Positions 10,487 through 18,995 of a stretch of DNA of 64,000 nt are shown here, one piece after another (the stretch's first letter is position 1; every line of letters starts with the position of its first letter). The position numbers and the translations under genes were made by a program. Origin of the DNA: Paraglaciecola marina (GTDB taxonomy: Bacteria; Pseudomonadota; Gammaproteobacteria; Enterobacterales; Alteromonadaceae); contig NZ_SAIS01000001.1 of NCBI RefSeq assembly GCF_004360155.1, positions 681,055-745,054 of the forward strand. Reading direction: 5' to 3'. The notes beneath the pieces are model-generated. The model worked only from the letters and a program-made list of their open reading frames with translations, made no database searches and had not been told where the DNA came from.

Positions 10487-11413
10487 TTATAGTGATGTAT
10501 GTTTTAGAGTTCGTGGCAAACTAGTTTTATGATGTTTTTTAAAGAACTCCCAAATCAAATTAGTGGCATCTAATTGTTTTTCAGTGGTTCCCAAACCGTA
10601 TTCTAAAAATTTATCAGCTTGTGATGAACCCGGCCAAGTATGGCCAGCTATTGATGATTTGTAGAATAATATATCTGCACCATCATCACAGCCAGAATAT
10701 CGCTGCTCCACTATAGTATCTGAATATTTTTGGATATTGGTCTCGGTGCATTGGTTGTTTTTAACCCATTTACCTAAAGCTTCATCAATACCCATGTTCC
10801 AATATACGGGGGAGTCATGTTGTAGTTTGTAATGATTTATGGTGTCTTTTTCACCGTGAAAACTTATTATTGGCACTCCATGATTAGGTTTGCAGAGATC
10901 TGGAAACCTTAACCCAGCAACGGGTGCTATAGCAGCTATTTTGTGAGGAATTGCACATGCTAGTCTGCTAGACATTCTTGCTCCACCTGAGAAGCCTGTC
11001 GCATAGATCTTATTCCCATCAATGTTGAAGGTTCGATTCAAGTGCTTGATTAAATGCGATATGAATATTACGTCATCGGGCCCCGGCTCATAGTCTACGT
11101 TCCACGTAATTGGCTCTCTGTCATTGCGAGTAAATAATGCCAAGGGAGATACCACTATAAATTGCTTTTGTTGACCTAATTTCTCGAACCTTGTTAAGAC
11201 TTCTTGGTTATAGGGGTCACTATTGGTGCCGTGAAAATTAAGTACCAATGGGTAAGATGTTTGTGGATTATATTTTGAAGGTGTAAAAAGTCTGTAATAG
11301 CGTTCGTCAGCTTCAACCATAAGGCTATGTAGTGGTATTTGGGCCGACTTTGAAAGTGTACAGAAAAGGGTAAAAACAATAAAAAGCGAACTAGATAACT
11401 TAGTTATTCCCAC
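10487..11413 (-). CDS. PHB depolymerase / LpqC-like esterase (type-1 motif order)
   Basis: A 308-residue secreted alpha/beta hydrolase of the PHB-depolymerase/LpqC/feruloyl-esterase group, with a signal peptide (FIVFTLFCTLSKSA). The catalytic elements run oxyanion NFHGTN, lipase box GFSGG (Ser142), Asp in FHGEKDT, His in AGHTWPGS. This is the ordinary (type-1) order. The in-frame start is a GTG at 11413 with no good ribosome-binding site. An ATG at 11429 with AAGGA upstream is out of frame by one base and stops after nine codons, so the N-terminus may hide a frameshift. The gene follows the 3-hydroxybutyrate genes on the same strand, which suggests polymer or oligomer ester hydrolysis. The substrate is inferred. 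Confidence 0.7.
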   Translation of the reverse strand: MGITKLSSSLFIVFTLFCTLSKSAQIPLHSLMVEADERYYRLFTPSKYNPQTSYPLVLNFHGTNSDPYNQEVLTRFEKLGQQKQFIVVSPLALFTRNDREPITWNVDYEPGPDDVIFISHLIKHLNRTFNIDGNKIYATGFSGGARMSSRLACAIPHKIAAIAPVAGLRFPDLCKPNHGVPIISFHGEKDTINHYKLQHDSPVYWNMGIDEALGKWVKNNQCTETNIQKYSDTIVEQRYSGCDDGADILFYKSSIAGHTWPGSSQADKFLEYGLGTTEKQLDATNLIWEFFKKHHKTSLPRTLKHTSL

Positions 11414-11547
11414 TGATTTTTAAATCCATATAATCCTTAACAAACTAGATTATGTAGAATGCAGTGTCATTTTACTAGGTGATATTAAACTGTATTAAAT
11501 CTTTAACAGCTAAATGTTTATTGGCACTTTCTAAAACTTACTGGGAG

Positions 11548-11577
11548 AGGCACCTTAAGCGCATTTTTAAGGTGCCT
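11548..11577. terminator. Inverted repeat, possible terminator
   Basis: A perfect 11-bp stem AGGCACCTTAA / TTAAGGTGCCT with an 8-base loop, downstream of the small membrane-protein gene that ends at 11640. There is no clear T tract on the minus strand, so termination is only a possibility. Confidence 0.45.
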
Positions 11578-11639
11578 GTAACCCACTCATTAGGTGGTTT
11601 AGCCCCCCCAAATCTAATTGTGCTTACAATATACAGGTA

Positions 11640-11891
11640 CTATTTAACTGATTTCAATTCAGAAATTTCTTGGTTTAGTTGATATTTTTTGTCGGTTACT
11701 ATGGCTTCTAGTACTTCTAATCTACTTTTAACAGCCATTAATTCATTTTTCAAATTTTCTTTCTCAGAGTCATTTAAGCTGGCACTTAATTTAGCCATGT
11801 CTTTTTTATGGGTGCTCCAAGTCCCGTAAATAACTATGGGTAACACAAAAGCGAATAAAATAATTAATACAAAAATCATCCCAATATCCAT
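11640..11891 (-). CDS. PspB-like small membrane protein
   Basis: An 83-residue protein with one N-terminal transmembrane helix (MIFVLIILFAFVLPIVIYG) and a charged coiled-coil tail (residues 30-83, pattern MAVKSRLEVLEAIVTDK). The layout and the final LE.I.TDK segment resemble PspB, the inner-membrane adaptor of the phage-shock envelope stress response. No pspA or pspC is nearby, so a true PspB role is doubtful. AGGAG seven bases before the ATG supports the start. It lies between the 3-hydroxybutyrate dehydrogenase gene and the second esterase on the same strand. Confidence 0.6.
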   Translation of the reverse strand: MDIGMIFVLIILFAFVLPIVIYGTWSTHKKDMAKLSASLNDSEKENLKNELMAVKSRLEVLEAIVTDKKYQLNQEISELKSVK

Positions 11892-12062
11892 ACAACACTC
11901 CTAATAAGTATGTTATTTAAAAGTAGAACTAAGAGTACTGCATAGTCTGGGCCATACTTAATAGTTAACTAATAAACAATGGTTTATGAATTAATGCCGT
12001 TTTTTAAATATAAAATATATAGGAAAAATGACTAAATTTTAGCAACCTTGCACATAATAAAC

Positions 12063-12833
12063 TTATCTTGCAGTCCAGCCGCCATCGATCACTAATGCTT
12101 GAGCTGTGATATTTTTAGCGGCATCTGTAAGTAAAAAAGCGGTTAATGCGCCGAGTTCTTCAATATCAATGAATGACTTTTTAGGCATTGGCGCTAACAT
12201 AATTTTATCAACCACTTCTTGCTCACTTATGTCATTTTCAATCGCTTGTGCAGCTATTTGGTTTTCAACTAGAGGGGTTTTCACATAAGCTGGGCATAAA
12301 GTATTCACAGTGACATCACAATCACCAGTTTCTAAGGCTAAGGTTTTAGAAAAACCTAATAAGCCATGTTTTGCTGCAACATAAGCGGATTTAAAGGGGG
12401 AGGCGATAACAGAATGTACCGAGCCTATATTAATAATACGACCATAGTTTTGTTGTCGCATTGCTGGTAATAATGCTTGGCTCAATAATGCTGGTGCAAC
12501 TAACATTATATCTATCAATTGCTGCCATTTTTGTGGTGGAAAGTCTTCCAATTTACTAACGTGTTGAATTCCAGCATTGTTAATCAATACATCTATTGTG
12601 ATTGGCGCTAAGGTTTGAGGTAAAGAAGCAACGCTAATTGCATTAGTGACATCTAACTCAAGTGCAGTAGCTTTGATATTTAGCTTATGTAGTTGGGTTG
12701 AGGCTAATTCTGCCGCAGCTAAATTAATATCTGCAATAACAATATGATGACCTAAACGGCCTAAGTGCTCTGCTATGCCAAAACCTATACCACTGGCTCC
12801 GCCAGTAATCAGAATGTTTTTATTGTTCATCAT
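12063..12833 (-). CDS. 3-hydroxybutyrate dehydrogenase (SDR family)
   Basis: A 256-residue short-chain dehydrogenase/reductase. The NAD-binding GGASGIGFG is near residue 11, the structural NNAG near 88, and the catalytic SV...YVAAK lies in the middle. The C-terminal DGGWTAR end and the overall length agree with D-3-hydroxybutyrate dehydrogenase, which oxidises 3-hydroxybutyrate to acetoacetate with NAD+ in the cytoplasm. The start overlaps the end of the upstream PHB depolymerase by 14 bases, so translation is probably coupled. The neighbours (depolymerase, GntP permease) strengthen the substrate call. Confidence 0.85.
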   Translation of the reverse strand: MMNNKNILITGGASGIGFGIAEHLGRLGHHIVIADINLAAAELASTQLHKLNIKATALELDVTNAISVASLPQTLAPITIDVLINNAGIQHVSKLEDFPPQKWQQLIDIMLVAPALLSQALLPAMRQQNYGRIINIGSVHSVIASPFKSAYVAAKHGLLGFSKTLALETGDCDVTVNTLCPAYVKTPLVENQIAAQAIENDISEQEVVDKIMLAPMPKKSFIDIEELGALTAFLLTDAAKNITAQALVIDGGWTAR

Positions 12834-13833
12834 TATTATTCACTATTTCTATATACTTACTAAGGGAGTTCACTATATTTTTCACTGCCATAATTTGAGA
12901 GCCTGCTTTTGTTGCATAGGCACTGCCTGTATATCCCCACCAATCCCAACAACCCTTTGGGTTCAAAGGCATAAACATGGAGTTCTTAGTCTGAGGATAA
13001 ACAATGACTAGCTGATTCGAGTCAGCCCAATTGTTGAGACCGTTTTCGGTTATATACGTTAGCCCTATGGTTTCTTGATTTTGTTGACACCCATGAAAAT
13101 TAATATGTACCTGACATATTTCACCTTGTTGGCAGGTTTTAGGAATATAAACATAACCTTCTTTTGCTAACGATTTAGCAGCGCTCCCCCCTAACTGTTG
13201 TTGATCAACAGAGATAAGCTCCCCAGTTGCTTGTGAAGTGCGAGGCAGAAGAGGACCATATAGAAAGTTCAGCATTTCCCCTGCAGCATCATAGTTACAA
13301 TTACCAATAAAAGGTGAAGTTGACTCTTCACATTCTTTACCATTTTCAAGAGTAGGGAAGTTGTGTCCAAAAGGACGGTCATTGATGTACCTAAGCTGTT
13401 CTTGCCCTAACCAGTTTTGGTATTGAGTAAATAATGCGTCTGTAACTTCAGAGGCAATGGTTTTATCTTTTTTACCCCTTAATATCCATACTTTGCTGTT
13501 ACTAACCTCTTCTAAAGGGTCTATCTCTGCATTTTTTGAATACAATTCGGCTTGTATTGTCAGGTTTTTGTCAATGTCAATGGAACGTTTAGTTACGCAT
13601 TTTTCAAGGGCTTCTTTAATACTATTGTTAGCACAATAATAGGGGCCAGCAGCGATAATTCCTACTTTATCTACCCACTTAGAATGGGCTAGGTGAAATT
13701 GATTCGCCATGTATCCACCACTAGATAAACCAGACACTGCAATTTTCTGCGTGTCCAAGGTAAACTGTGCAGCATCTAAGTTTGTGATGACAGAAATTAA
13801 ACTGCCAAGTATTAATAAGCTTGCTTTTTTCAT
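12820..13833 (-). CDS. Exported PHB depolymerase, type-2 catalytic domain
   Basis: A 337-residue exported serine esterase. The signal peptide is residues 1-22. The lipase box GLSSGG comes very early (Ser37), followed by an Asp candidate in RGKKDKT, a His candidate in FGHNFPT, and only then the oxyanion histidine in NFHGCQQN. This permuted order is the hallmark of type-2 extracellular poly(3-hydroxybutyrate) depolymerases. There is no separate linker or substrate-binding domain after the catalytic part, so action on soluble oligomers or amorphous polymer is more likely than on crystalline granules. The ATG at 13833 with GAGAG upstream is preferred over an in-frame GTG at 13857. The gene is third in a four-gene operon. 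Confidence 0.8.
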   Translation of the reverse strand: MKKASLLILGSLISVITNLDAAQFTLDTQKIAVSGLSSGGYMANQFHLAHSKWVDKVGIIAAGPYYCANNSIKEALEKCVTKRSIDIDKNLTIQAELYSKNAEIDPLEEVSNSKVWILRGKKDKTIASEVTDALFTQYQNWLGQEQLRYINDRPFGHNFPTLENGKECEESTSPFIGNCNYDAAGEMLNFLYGPLLPRTSQATGELISVDQQQLGGSAAKSLAKEGYVYIPKTCQQGEICQVHINFHGCQQNQETIGLTYITENGLNNWADSNQLVIVYPQTKNSMFMPLNPKGCWDWWGYTGSAYATKAGSQIMAVKNIVNSLSKYIEIVNNNDEQ

Positions 13834-13856
13834 AGTTAATCTCTCGTCAGGTGTCA

Positions 13857-15053
13857 CTATTGCTCTATAAAGTTTTTTATTTTCTGAGCTTTTTCTGTAA
13901 TAGCTGATACCCCATTTAAGTGCCCTAAATTACCAGTCAATGTTTCAAGTTCGCTTGCCTTACCTAGCTCTTTTAGGCTCTGGTGCGCATTTACACTAAG
14001 GTAAGGCATGAGCAATAAATCATTCGCTGAAGGTAAAAATAATATCTTAGCTTTAATTTCTGAAAGAGATTTATTCAAATCATTATTGTGCCCAGCTATA
14101 AATAACTGAGAGGCTCTCGCAAGATAGAGTAGGTGATTGGCGTCAAAGGTTTTTGCTCTTGTGGTGGCTCGGGTTCTTAACCATTGTACGACTCTATGAG
14201 AGTCTAAAATCGAAGCCAAAGATTTGGCCTCTAAGGGGCGATGGTTTACAGCTGATGAACCGCCAACCTTATTAATAAACTCTGGTGTCAGTGCATCCTG
14301 AGTGATAAACATGAGCGCCGCAATTAAGCCTTCTGTCGGCGGGGTTTGGGCGTAGTAGTTACCATTATTCCAATTTGGGTCGAGTTTTATTGGGATAGTC
14401 CATCGCTCAATAAGTGCTGTCGTCCAAGCATCAGTTTGTGCATTACCAATTACAGATATCACTCTGGGAACCCATTTAGGGTAAGTTGCAGCCCAGTCAA
14501 TAGCCTGCATAGAGCCCATAGATGCACCTATTACAGCATGTAATTTTTCAACCCCTAAACTCTCAAGCACTAATTTTTGTATATTTACAAAGTCCCTGAT
14601 AGTTACAACCGGAAAAGTAAGGCCGTAGGGTTTACCTGTGTCAGGATCCAGAGACGCGGGACCTGTGGTAATAACATGTTCATTGTAAACCCCTAAATTA
14701 GCTAAACTATCCACACTAATAACAAAATATTTGTTGGTATCAATCGCCTTGTTTGGCCCAATTAGGGGATCCCAATAACCAGCTTGGGGGTCGTCTTCTG
14801 CGTATTTTCCAGCAGCGTGAGAATTCCCTGAAAAGTAATGGGTTATTAATATAGCGTTATCTTTATTAGCATTTAACTTTCCATAACTCTCCCAACCAAC
14901 TGCTACTTTTTTAATTTCTTGTTGGCTAAACGTTTTAAAATTTTCGGTCTCAAAACGTTGTTTAACTACAAGCGGCTTAGTTTCGGCAATAACAACAAAG
15001 CTAGTAAGGTAAATAAGCAATGAAAGCTTGATAATAAAAAATATGTATTGCAT
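13857..15053 (-). CDS. Exported MetX-like alpha/beta hydrolase
   Basis: A 398-residue protein of the homoserine O-acetyltransferase (MetX) fold. Family blocks are NAILITHYFSGNSHAAGKY, the nucleophile elbow GASMGSMQA (Ser178), a late Asp in SANDLLLMP and a His in LGHLNG. Unlike cytoplasmic MetX it has an N-terminal hydrophobic segment (MQYIFFIIKLSLLIYLTSF) that should export or anchor it. That, and its place between the GntP permease and PHB depolymerase, argue against methionine synthesis and for hydrolysis of a small ester such as a hydroxybutyrate oligomer; this is inference. The ATG at 15053 (AGGA upstream) avoids overlap with the preceding gene. A longer in-frame reading to 15131 is less likely. 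Confidence 0.7.
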   Translation of the reverse strand: MQYIFFIIKLSLLIYLTSFVVIAETKPLVVKQRFETENFKTFSQQEIKKVAVGWESYGKLNANKDNAILITHYFSGNSHAAGKYAEDDPQAGYWDPLIGPNKAIDTNKYFVISVDSLANLGVYNEHVITTGPASLDPDTGKPYGLTFPVVTIRDFVNIQKLVLESLGVEKLHAVIGASMGSMQAIDWAATYPKWVPRVISVIGNAQTDAWTTALIERWTIPIKLDPNWNNGNYYAQTPPTEGLIAALMFITQDALTPEFINKVGGSSAVNHRPLEAKSLASILDSHRVVQWLRTRATTRAKTFDANHLLYLARASQLFIAGHNNDLNKSLSEIKAKILFLPSANDLLLMPYLSVNAHQSLKELGKASELETLTGNLGHLNGVSAITEKAQKIKNFIEQ

Positions 15054-15075
15054 GAAAATTATGTTCCTAAAAACG

Positions 15076-16371
15076 TTAAACAAAACTGAAAATGGCAATC
15101 GCAAGGGTGACGCCGCACAGAGGAACAACAACGGTCAACGCCCCCAATGGCCAATAAGCCCTTTGGTGCGTTTCGTGGCAAATTGCCCTTATCGTTGTAA
15201 CAACATAACCATTATGAGGCAATGAATCTAATGCTCCTGACGAAATGGCTACAATACGATGTAATTCTTCGGGGTCGACACCTTGGTCAACATAGTGAGG
15301 AGCTATGAGAGGTAGGGCAATAACTTGTCCGCCAGATGCAGAGCCTGTTAATCCAGCGATAACACTTATGGCTATAGCCGCTCCTATTAATTCGTTACCG
15401 GGAATATGGGTCATAACCTCTACTGCAGATTGAAATGCTGTGGTTGATTTAGCTATGCTGCCAAAGCCTACTACTGCGGCGGTATTCCCTATGGCGATAA
15501 GCGCACCTGTGGTGCCTGCCGTTATGGCATGTTGTAAATTATTAAAATAGTTGCGATTGATTAACATAAGGCATAACACACCGCCACCTAAAGCCACAAT
15601 CAATGCCATTTGCTGCAAGTGTGTATGTAGAATAAATGATAAAACCAAGACCACCAGTAACGGTAATATACCTGTAAATGGGTGTGGGTAATCTCGCGTC
15701 TTGATTTTAGGATCATGGTCTCGTACTTCAAAGCATTCGCCATTGGCTACCGCTTTGTTAAGCATGCGCCGTATCCACCAAAAACCAAAGCTAGCCATAA
15801 ATATAGCCACCACTAAACTTACTTCCCAGCCAGCAAAAGGTGAGGTGCCTAGGTATTTGATAGGGATCCAATTTTGAATTTCTGGTGAGCCAGCAGATGT
15901 CATAGTAAATGTGACTGAGCCAAAAGCCAGTGTTGCCGGTATAAATCGCCTAGGCAAATTAGCATCTTTAAATAAACTAACAGCCATAGGGTATACAGAG
16001 AAAGCCACCACAAAAACACTCACTCCACCGTAGGTTAAAACAGCACAGGCAAGCACAACTGCTAAAACTGCTTGTTTTCGCCCTAACTTATTAATGATCC
16101 AATGAGATAAAGCATCAGCTGCACCGGTATCTTCCATAAACTTCCCGAAGAGTGAACCGAGTAAAAACATGAAGAACCAAGCAGCGATAAAAGCAGAAAA
16201 CCCCTGCATGTAAGTTTCAATAAAGTTATGTTCACCTATGAAGACAGGTAAACCGCTGGTTATCGTAACCAACAAAGCACAAAGTGGTGCCGCAATAAAT
16301 AAATTCATTCCACGAATAGTTAAAACTATAAGTAGTAATAATCCACCTATTAGGCCAATTAAACTAAGCAT
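15076..16371 (-). CDS. GntP-family permease, probable 3-hydroxybutyrate importer
   Basis: A 431-residue inner-membrane permease with about twelve hydrophobic segments. It carries GntP-family features such as GKFMEDTGAADALSHWI, FGSVTFTMTSAGSPEIQN and SASGGQVIALPLIAPHY. The family moves gluconate and other small hydroxy acids in symport with protons. As the first gene of the operon with a hydrolase, a PHB depolymerase and 3-hydroxybutyrate dehydrogenase, it is most simply the importer of 3-hydroxybutyrate; the substrate is inferred from context. It is divergent from the TonB-dependent receptor at 16556, and the 184-bp spacer holds a conspicuous palindrome. Confidence 0.8.
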   Translation of the reverse strand: MLSLIGLIGGLLLLIVLTIRGMNLFIAAPLCALLVTITSGLPVFIGEHNFIETYMQGFSAFIAAWFFMFLLGSLFGKFMEDTGAADALSHWIINKLGRKQAVLAVVLACAVLTYGGVSVFVVAFSVYPMAVSLFKDANLPRRFIPATLAFGSVTFTMTSAGSPEIQNWIPIKYLGTSPFAGWEVSLVVAIFMASFGFWWIRRMLNKAVANGECFEVRDHDPKIKTRDYPHPFTGILPLLVVLVLSFILHTHLQQMALIVALGGGVLCLMLINRNYFNNLQHAITAGTTGALIAIGNTAAVVGFGSIAKSTTAFQSAVEVMTHIPGNELIGAAIAISVIAGLTGSASGGQVIALPLIAPHYVDQGVDPEELHRIVAISSGALDSLPHNGYVVTTIRAICHETHQRAYWPLGALTVVVPLCGVTLAIAIFSFV

Positions 16372-16456
16372 ATGTTATGTTTCCTTAAAATTAAGTCTGA
16401 GACCGCAGACCAACAGAAAGGATGAGTTGAAGTGTGTGTCAAAGGGTGAGAAAAGC

Positions 16457-16475
16457 CCATAGTACTATGGTACTA
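16457..16475. promoter_or_regulatory. Nested palindrome, candidate operator
   Basis: Two overlapping perfect inverted repeats lie between the divergent GntP and receptor genes: CCATAGTACTATGG, and within and beyond it TAGTAC-TATG-GTACTA. The place and symmetry suit a dimeric regulator binding site. The regulator is unknown; the nearby LuxR-type response regulator is one candidate. Confidence 0.45.
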
Positions 16476-16555
16476 AGGACGAATTGGTTGTTCTGGATTA
16501 AGGTAATTAAGACCGCAGCATACAGAGCAATATAAAACTGATATCCGAGGGCACA

Positions 16556-18886
16556 ATGAAAATTATAAATAACACATCCCGTATTACAGGCACTAAACAG
16601 CTATTCAATCAATCACTTTGCGCTATGGCTGTAAGCGCCATAATTAGTACAAATGTTTATGCTCAACAGGACAATGTTGGCCTAGAGCGCATCGAGGTAA
16701 CTGCTAGAAAAACAACTGAAAGTCTACAAGAAGTGCCGATTGCAGTGACGTCGATTGGTGAAATGGAATTGAATGCTTTAGGGATCGCGGTGATTACTGA
16801 AATTCAACAATTTTCACCAAATACCACCCTACAAAATAGTCGAGGCACCAACTCTACCTTAACGGCTTTCATTCGTGGAGTGGGGCAGCAAGACCCGTTA
16901 TGGGGATATGAACCAGGTGTGGGTATCTATGTGGATGATGTATACATTGCTCGCCCTCAGGGTGCCGTTTTAGATTTACTCGATGTTGAACGAGTTGAAG
17001 TGCTAAGAGGGCCGCAAGGTTCACTTTATGGCAAAAATACAATTGGCGGAGCCATAAAATACGTCACTAAAGAAATGTCTGGTGACACAGCTTTTAATAT
17101 GTCGGGGACTATTGGGAGTTACGCTCAACGAGATATTAAGGTTACCGGTCAAATACCTGTTATTGAAGATAAGTTATATGTAGGCCTTGGCTATGCCAAT
17201 CTAAATAGAGATGGCTTTGGTAAGTACTTGGAGTCAGACTTACCAAATCAAGACTTAGAAAATTACAATAAAGACCTTTGGGCCGCTAGGCTCAATATCG
17301 AGTTTCACGCGACTGATGATTTATTTTTCAGAGTAAGGTGGGATAAAACAGAAGATACATCAAATTCTAAAGGGGGTTATCGTTTGTTACCCAGCCGTTT
17401 AACTGACGCCCCTGTTCCTAATAGTGTGTTCGATTCTTACACCAGCTTACCAACATACAATAGTGTTGAGCTAGACGGCTATAGTTGGTTAGCCCAGTAT
17501 GATGTATCAGAAGCACTACAAGTAAAATATATAGGCTCGCACAGAGAGAGCTATTCGGCTACAAACATAGATTTTGATAGTACTGCCTTGGATATTTTTG
17601 ATGTTCCGGCTGAGTATGACGATAGTAATGATACACATGAAGTTAACCTCAGTTATGGCGTTGATGGGTTGTCTTTTGTCGCGGGTATGTACTTTTATGA
17701 TGGTGAGTCATGTGGCAATTTTGATGCTATTTTAGGATTTTTAGGTAGGGCTGCATTTGCAACACCTGGTCTTACTAGAGAAGTCTCTGGATGTAATAAT
17801 AGTGAAAGCCAAGCAATGTATGGGCAAAGTAGTTTTGATGTATCAGATAAACTATCTATGTCAGTTGGTCTTCGTTATACCAAAGAAGAAAAGTCAGCTT
17901 ATGTAAATAATGGTCTCATTTTTGATAATGTTTACCCTTATTCTAACTGGATCCCAGGATATGTAAGACCTGAGGGTGACATAGTGCCACAAGTTTTAGG
18001 GACTGATAGTAACAATGATGGCGTGTTAGATGCCCCCGCAAAAGACGACTGGTCAAGGTTAACCCCCAGTGTTAGTGTTGAATACCAATATGCTAAAAAT
18101 ATTATGTTTTATGCCAGTTATGCGCAGGGTTTTAAATCGGGAACATTCAATCCTAGGGCAACCATAAATGAGCCGTCAGTGGACCCTGAAGTGGTTGATT
18201 CATTTGAAGTTGGGATGAAAAGTGACTGGAATGACAACCTAAGAGCTAATATCACTTTGTTTGCGTTAGACCACAAAGACCGTCAATATATTTCTGTACT
18301 GCCCGTCAGTTCTCCTGAAGACTTACAGCAAATTTTGGGTAATGTGGGTAGTTCAACAGGTCAAGGGGTAGAAGCTGAGTTTACTTATGCAGCGACTGCA
18401 GAGCTAACTTTTGATATTGCCCTAGGTTATATTGATGCTGAATTTAGTGAAGTGATACAAGAAACGGTAGATGGACCTATCGATATTTCTGACGCTTTTG
18501 CCATTGCTAACACACCAGAGTACACCGCAAATTTTGCGACAAATTATGTATGGTCTTCTGATATTGGCGATCTGGTATTCAGTGCTAATTACTATTACCG
18601 AGATGATTACACCATTACTGAGACCGCAAATAGCTTAATTACTCAAGATGGGTATGGTTTACTGAACATGAGTGTATCTTGGACCAGTGTTGAAGGTGAT
18701 TGGTATGGAGGTATACATGCTAAAAACCTTACGGATGAAGAATATGTAGTAGGCGGTTATCAATTTGTAACTGAAAATTCAGACGACCCTACAGGTTATA
18801 CCGCAGGTACCGGCGGCGATAACACCTTAATTGGTTATTATGGCGATCCATTAACGGTTAGCTTAACGTTAGGGTACAGGTTTTAA
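16556..18886 (+). CDS. TonB-dependent outer-membrane receptor
   Basis: A 776-residue outer-membrane active transporter. A signal peptide ends near NVYAQQ (about residue 37), followed by a TonB box (RIEVTARK). The plug domain spans roughly residues 50-170, with the classical VERVEVLRGPQGSLYGKNTIGG, and a 22-strand-type barrel follows, ending in LGYRF. The ribosome-binding GAGG is six bases before the ATG. It belongs to the broad family that includes receptors for siderophores and for carbon-source oligomers. Divergence from the 3-hydroxybutyrate operon suggests it brings in hydroxybutyrate oligomers or a related ester, but this rests on context only. A strong terminator follows. Confidence 0.85.
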   Translation: MKIINNTSRITGTKQLFNQSLCAMAVSAIISTNVYAQQDNVGLERIEVTARKTTESLQEVPIAVTSIGEMELNALGIAVITEIQQFSPNTTLQNSRGTNSTLTAFIRGVGQQDPLWGYEPGVGIYVDDVYIARPQGAVLDLLDVERVEVLRGPQGSLYGKNTIGGAIKYVTKEMSGDTAFNMSGTIGSYAQRDIKVTGQIPVIEDKLYVGLGYANLNRDGFGKYLESDLPNQDLENYNKDLWAARLNIEFHATDDLFFRVRWDKTEDTSNSKGGYRLLPSRLTDAPVPNSVFDSYTSLPTYNSVELDGYSWLAQYDVSEALQVKYIGSHRESYSATNIDFDSTALDIFDVPAEYDDSNDTHEVNLSYGVDGLSFVAGMYFYDGESCGNFDAILGFLGRAAFATPGLTREVSGCNNSESQAMYGQSSFDVSDKLSMSVGLRYTKEEKSAYVNNGLIFDNVYPYSNWIPGYVRPEGDIVPQVLGTDSNNDGVLDAPAKDDWSRLTPSVSVEYQYAKNIMFYASYAQGFKSGTFNPRATINEPSVDPEVVDSFEVGMKSDWNDNLRANITLFALDHKDRQYISVLPVSSPEDLQQILGNVGSSTGQGVEAEFTYAATAELTFDIALGYIDAEFSEVIQETVDGPIDISDAFAIANTPEYTANFATNYVWSSDIGDLVFSANYYYRDDYTITETANSLITQDGYGLLNMSVSWTSVEGDWYGGIHAKNLTDEEYVVGGYQFVTENSDDPTGYTAGTGGDNTLIGYYGDPLTVSLTLGYRF

Positions 18887-18905
18887 TTTAAGTATTATTA
18901 ACATG

Positions 18906-18927
18906 GGCAGCTTCGGCTGCCTTTTTT
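18906..18927 (+). terminator. Rho-independent terminator after the TonB receptor
   Basis: The hairpin GGCAGC-TTCG-GCTGCC with a stable UUCG-type tetraloop, followed by six T. It lies 20 bp past the receptor stop and separates it from the response-regulator gene. Confidence 0.92.
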
Positions 18928-18995
18928 ATTGCTTTTAAACCACTATCTATTTTACTCTTCAGGCTTTATTGCCAGTGCTTTTTAAGGACTCACTC

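Noticed and set aside
11479..11682. Short plus-strand frame over the inverted repeat
   Set aside because: No family resemblance, and it runs through a hairpin and the end of the PspB-like gene.
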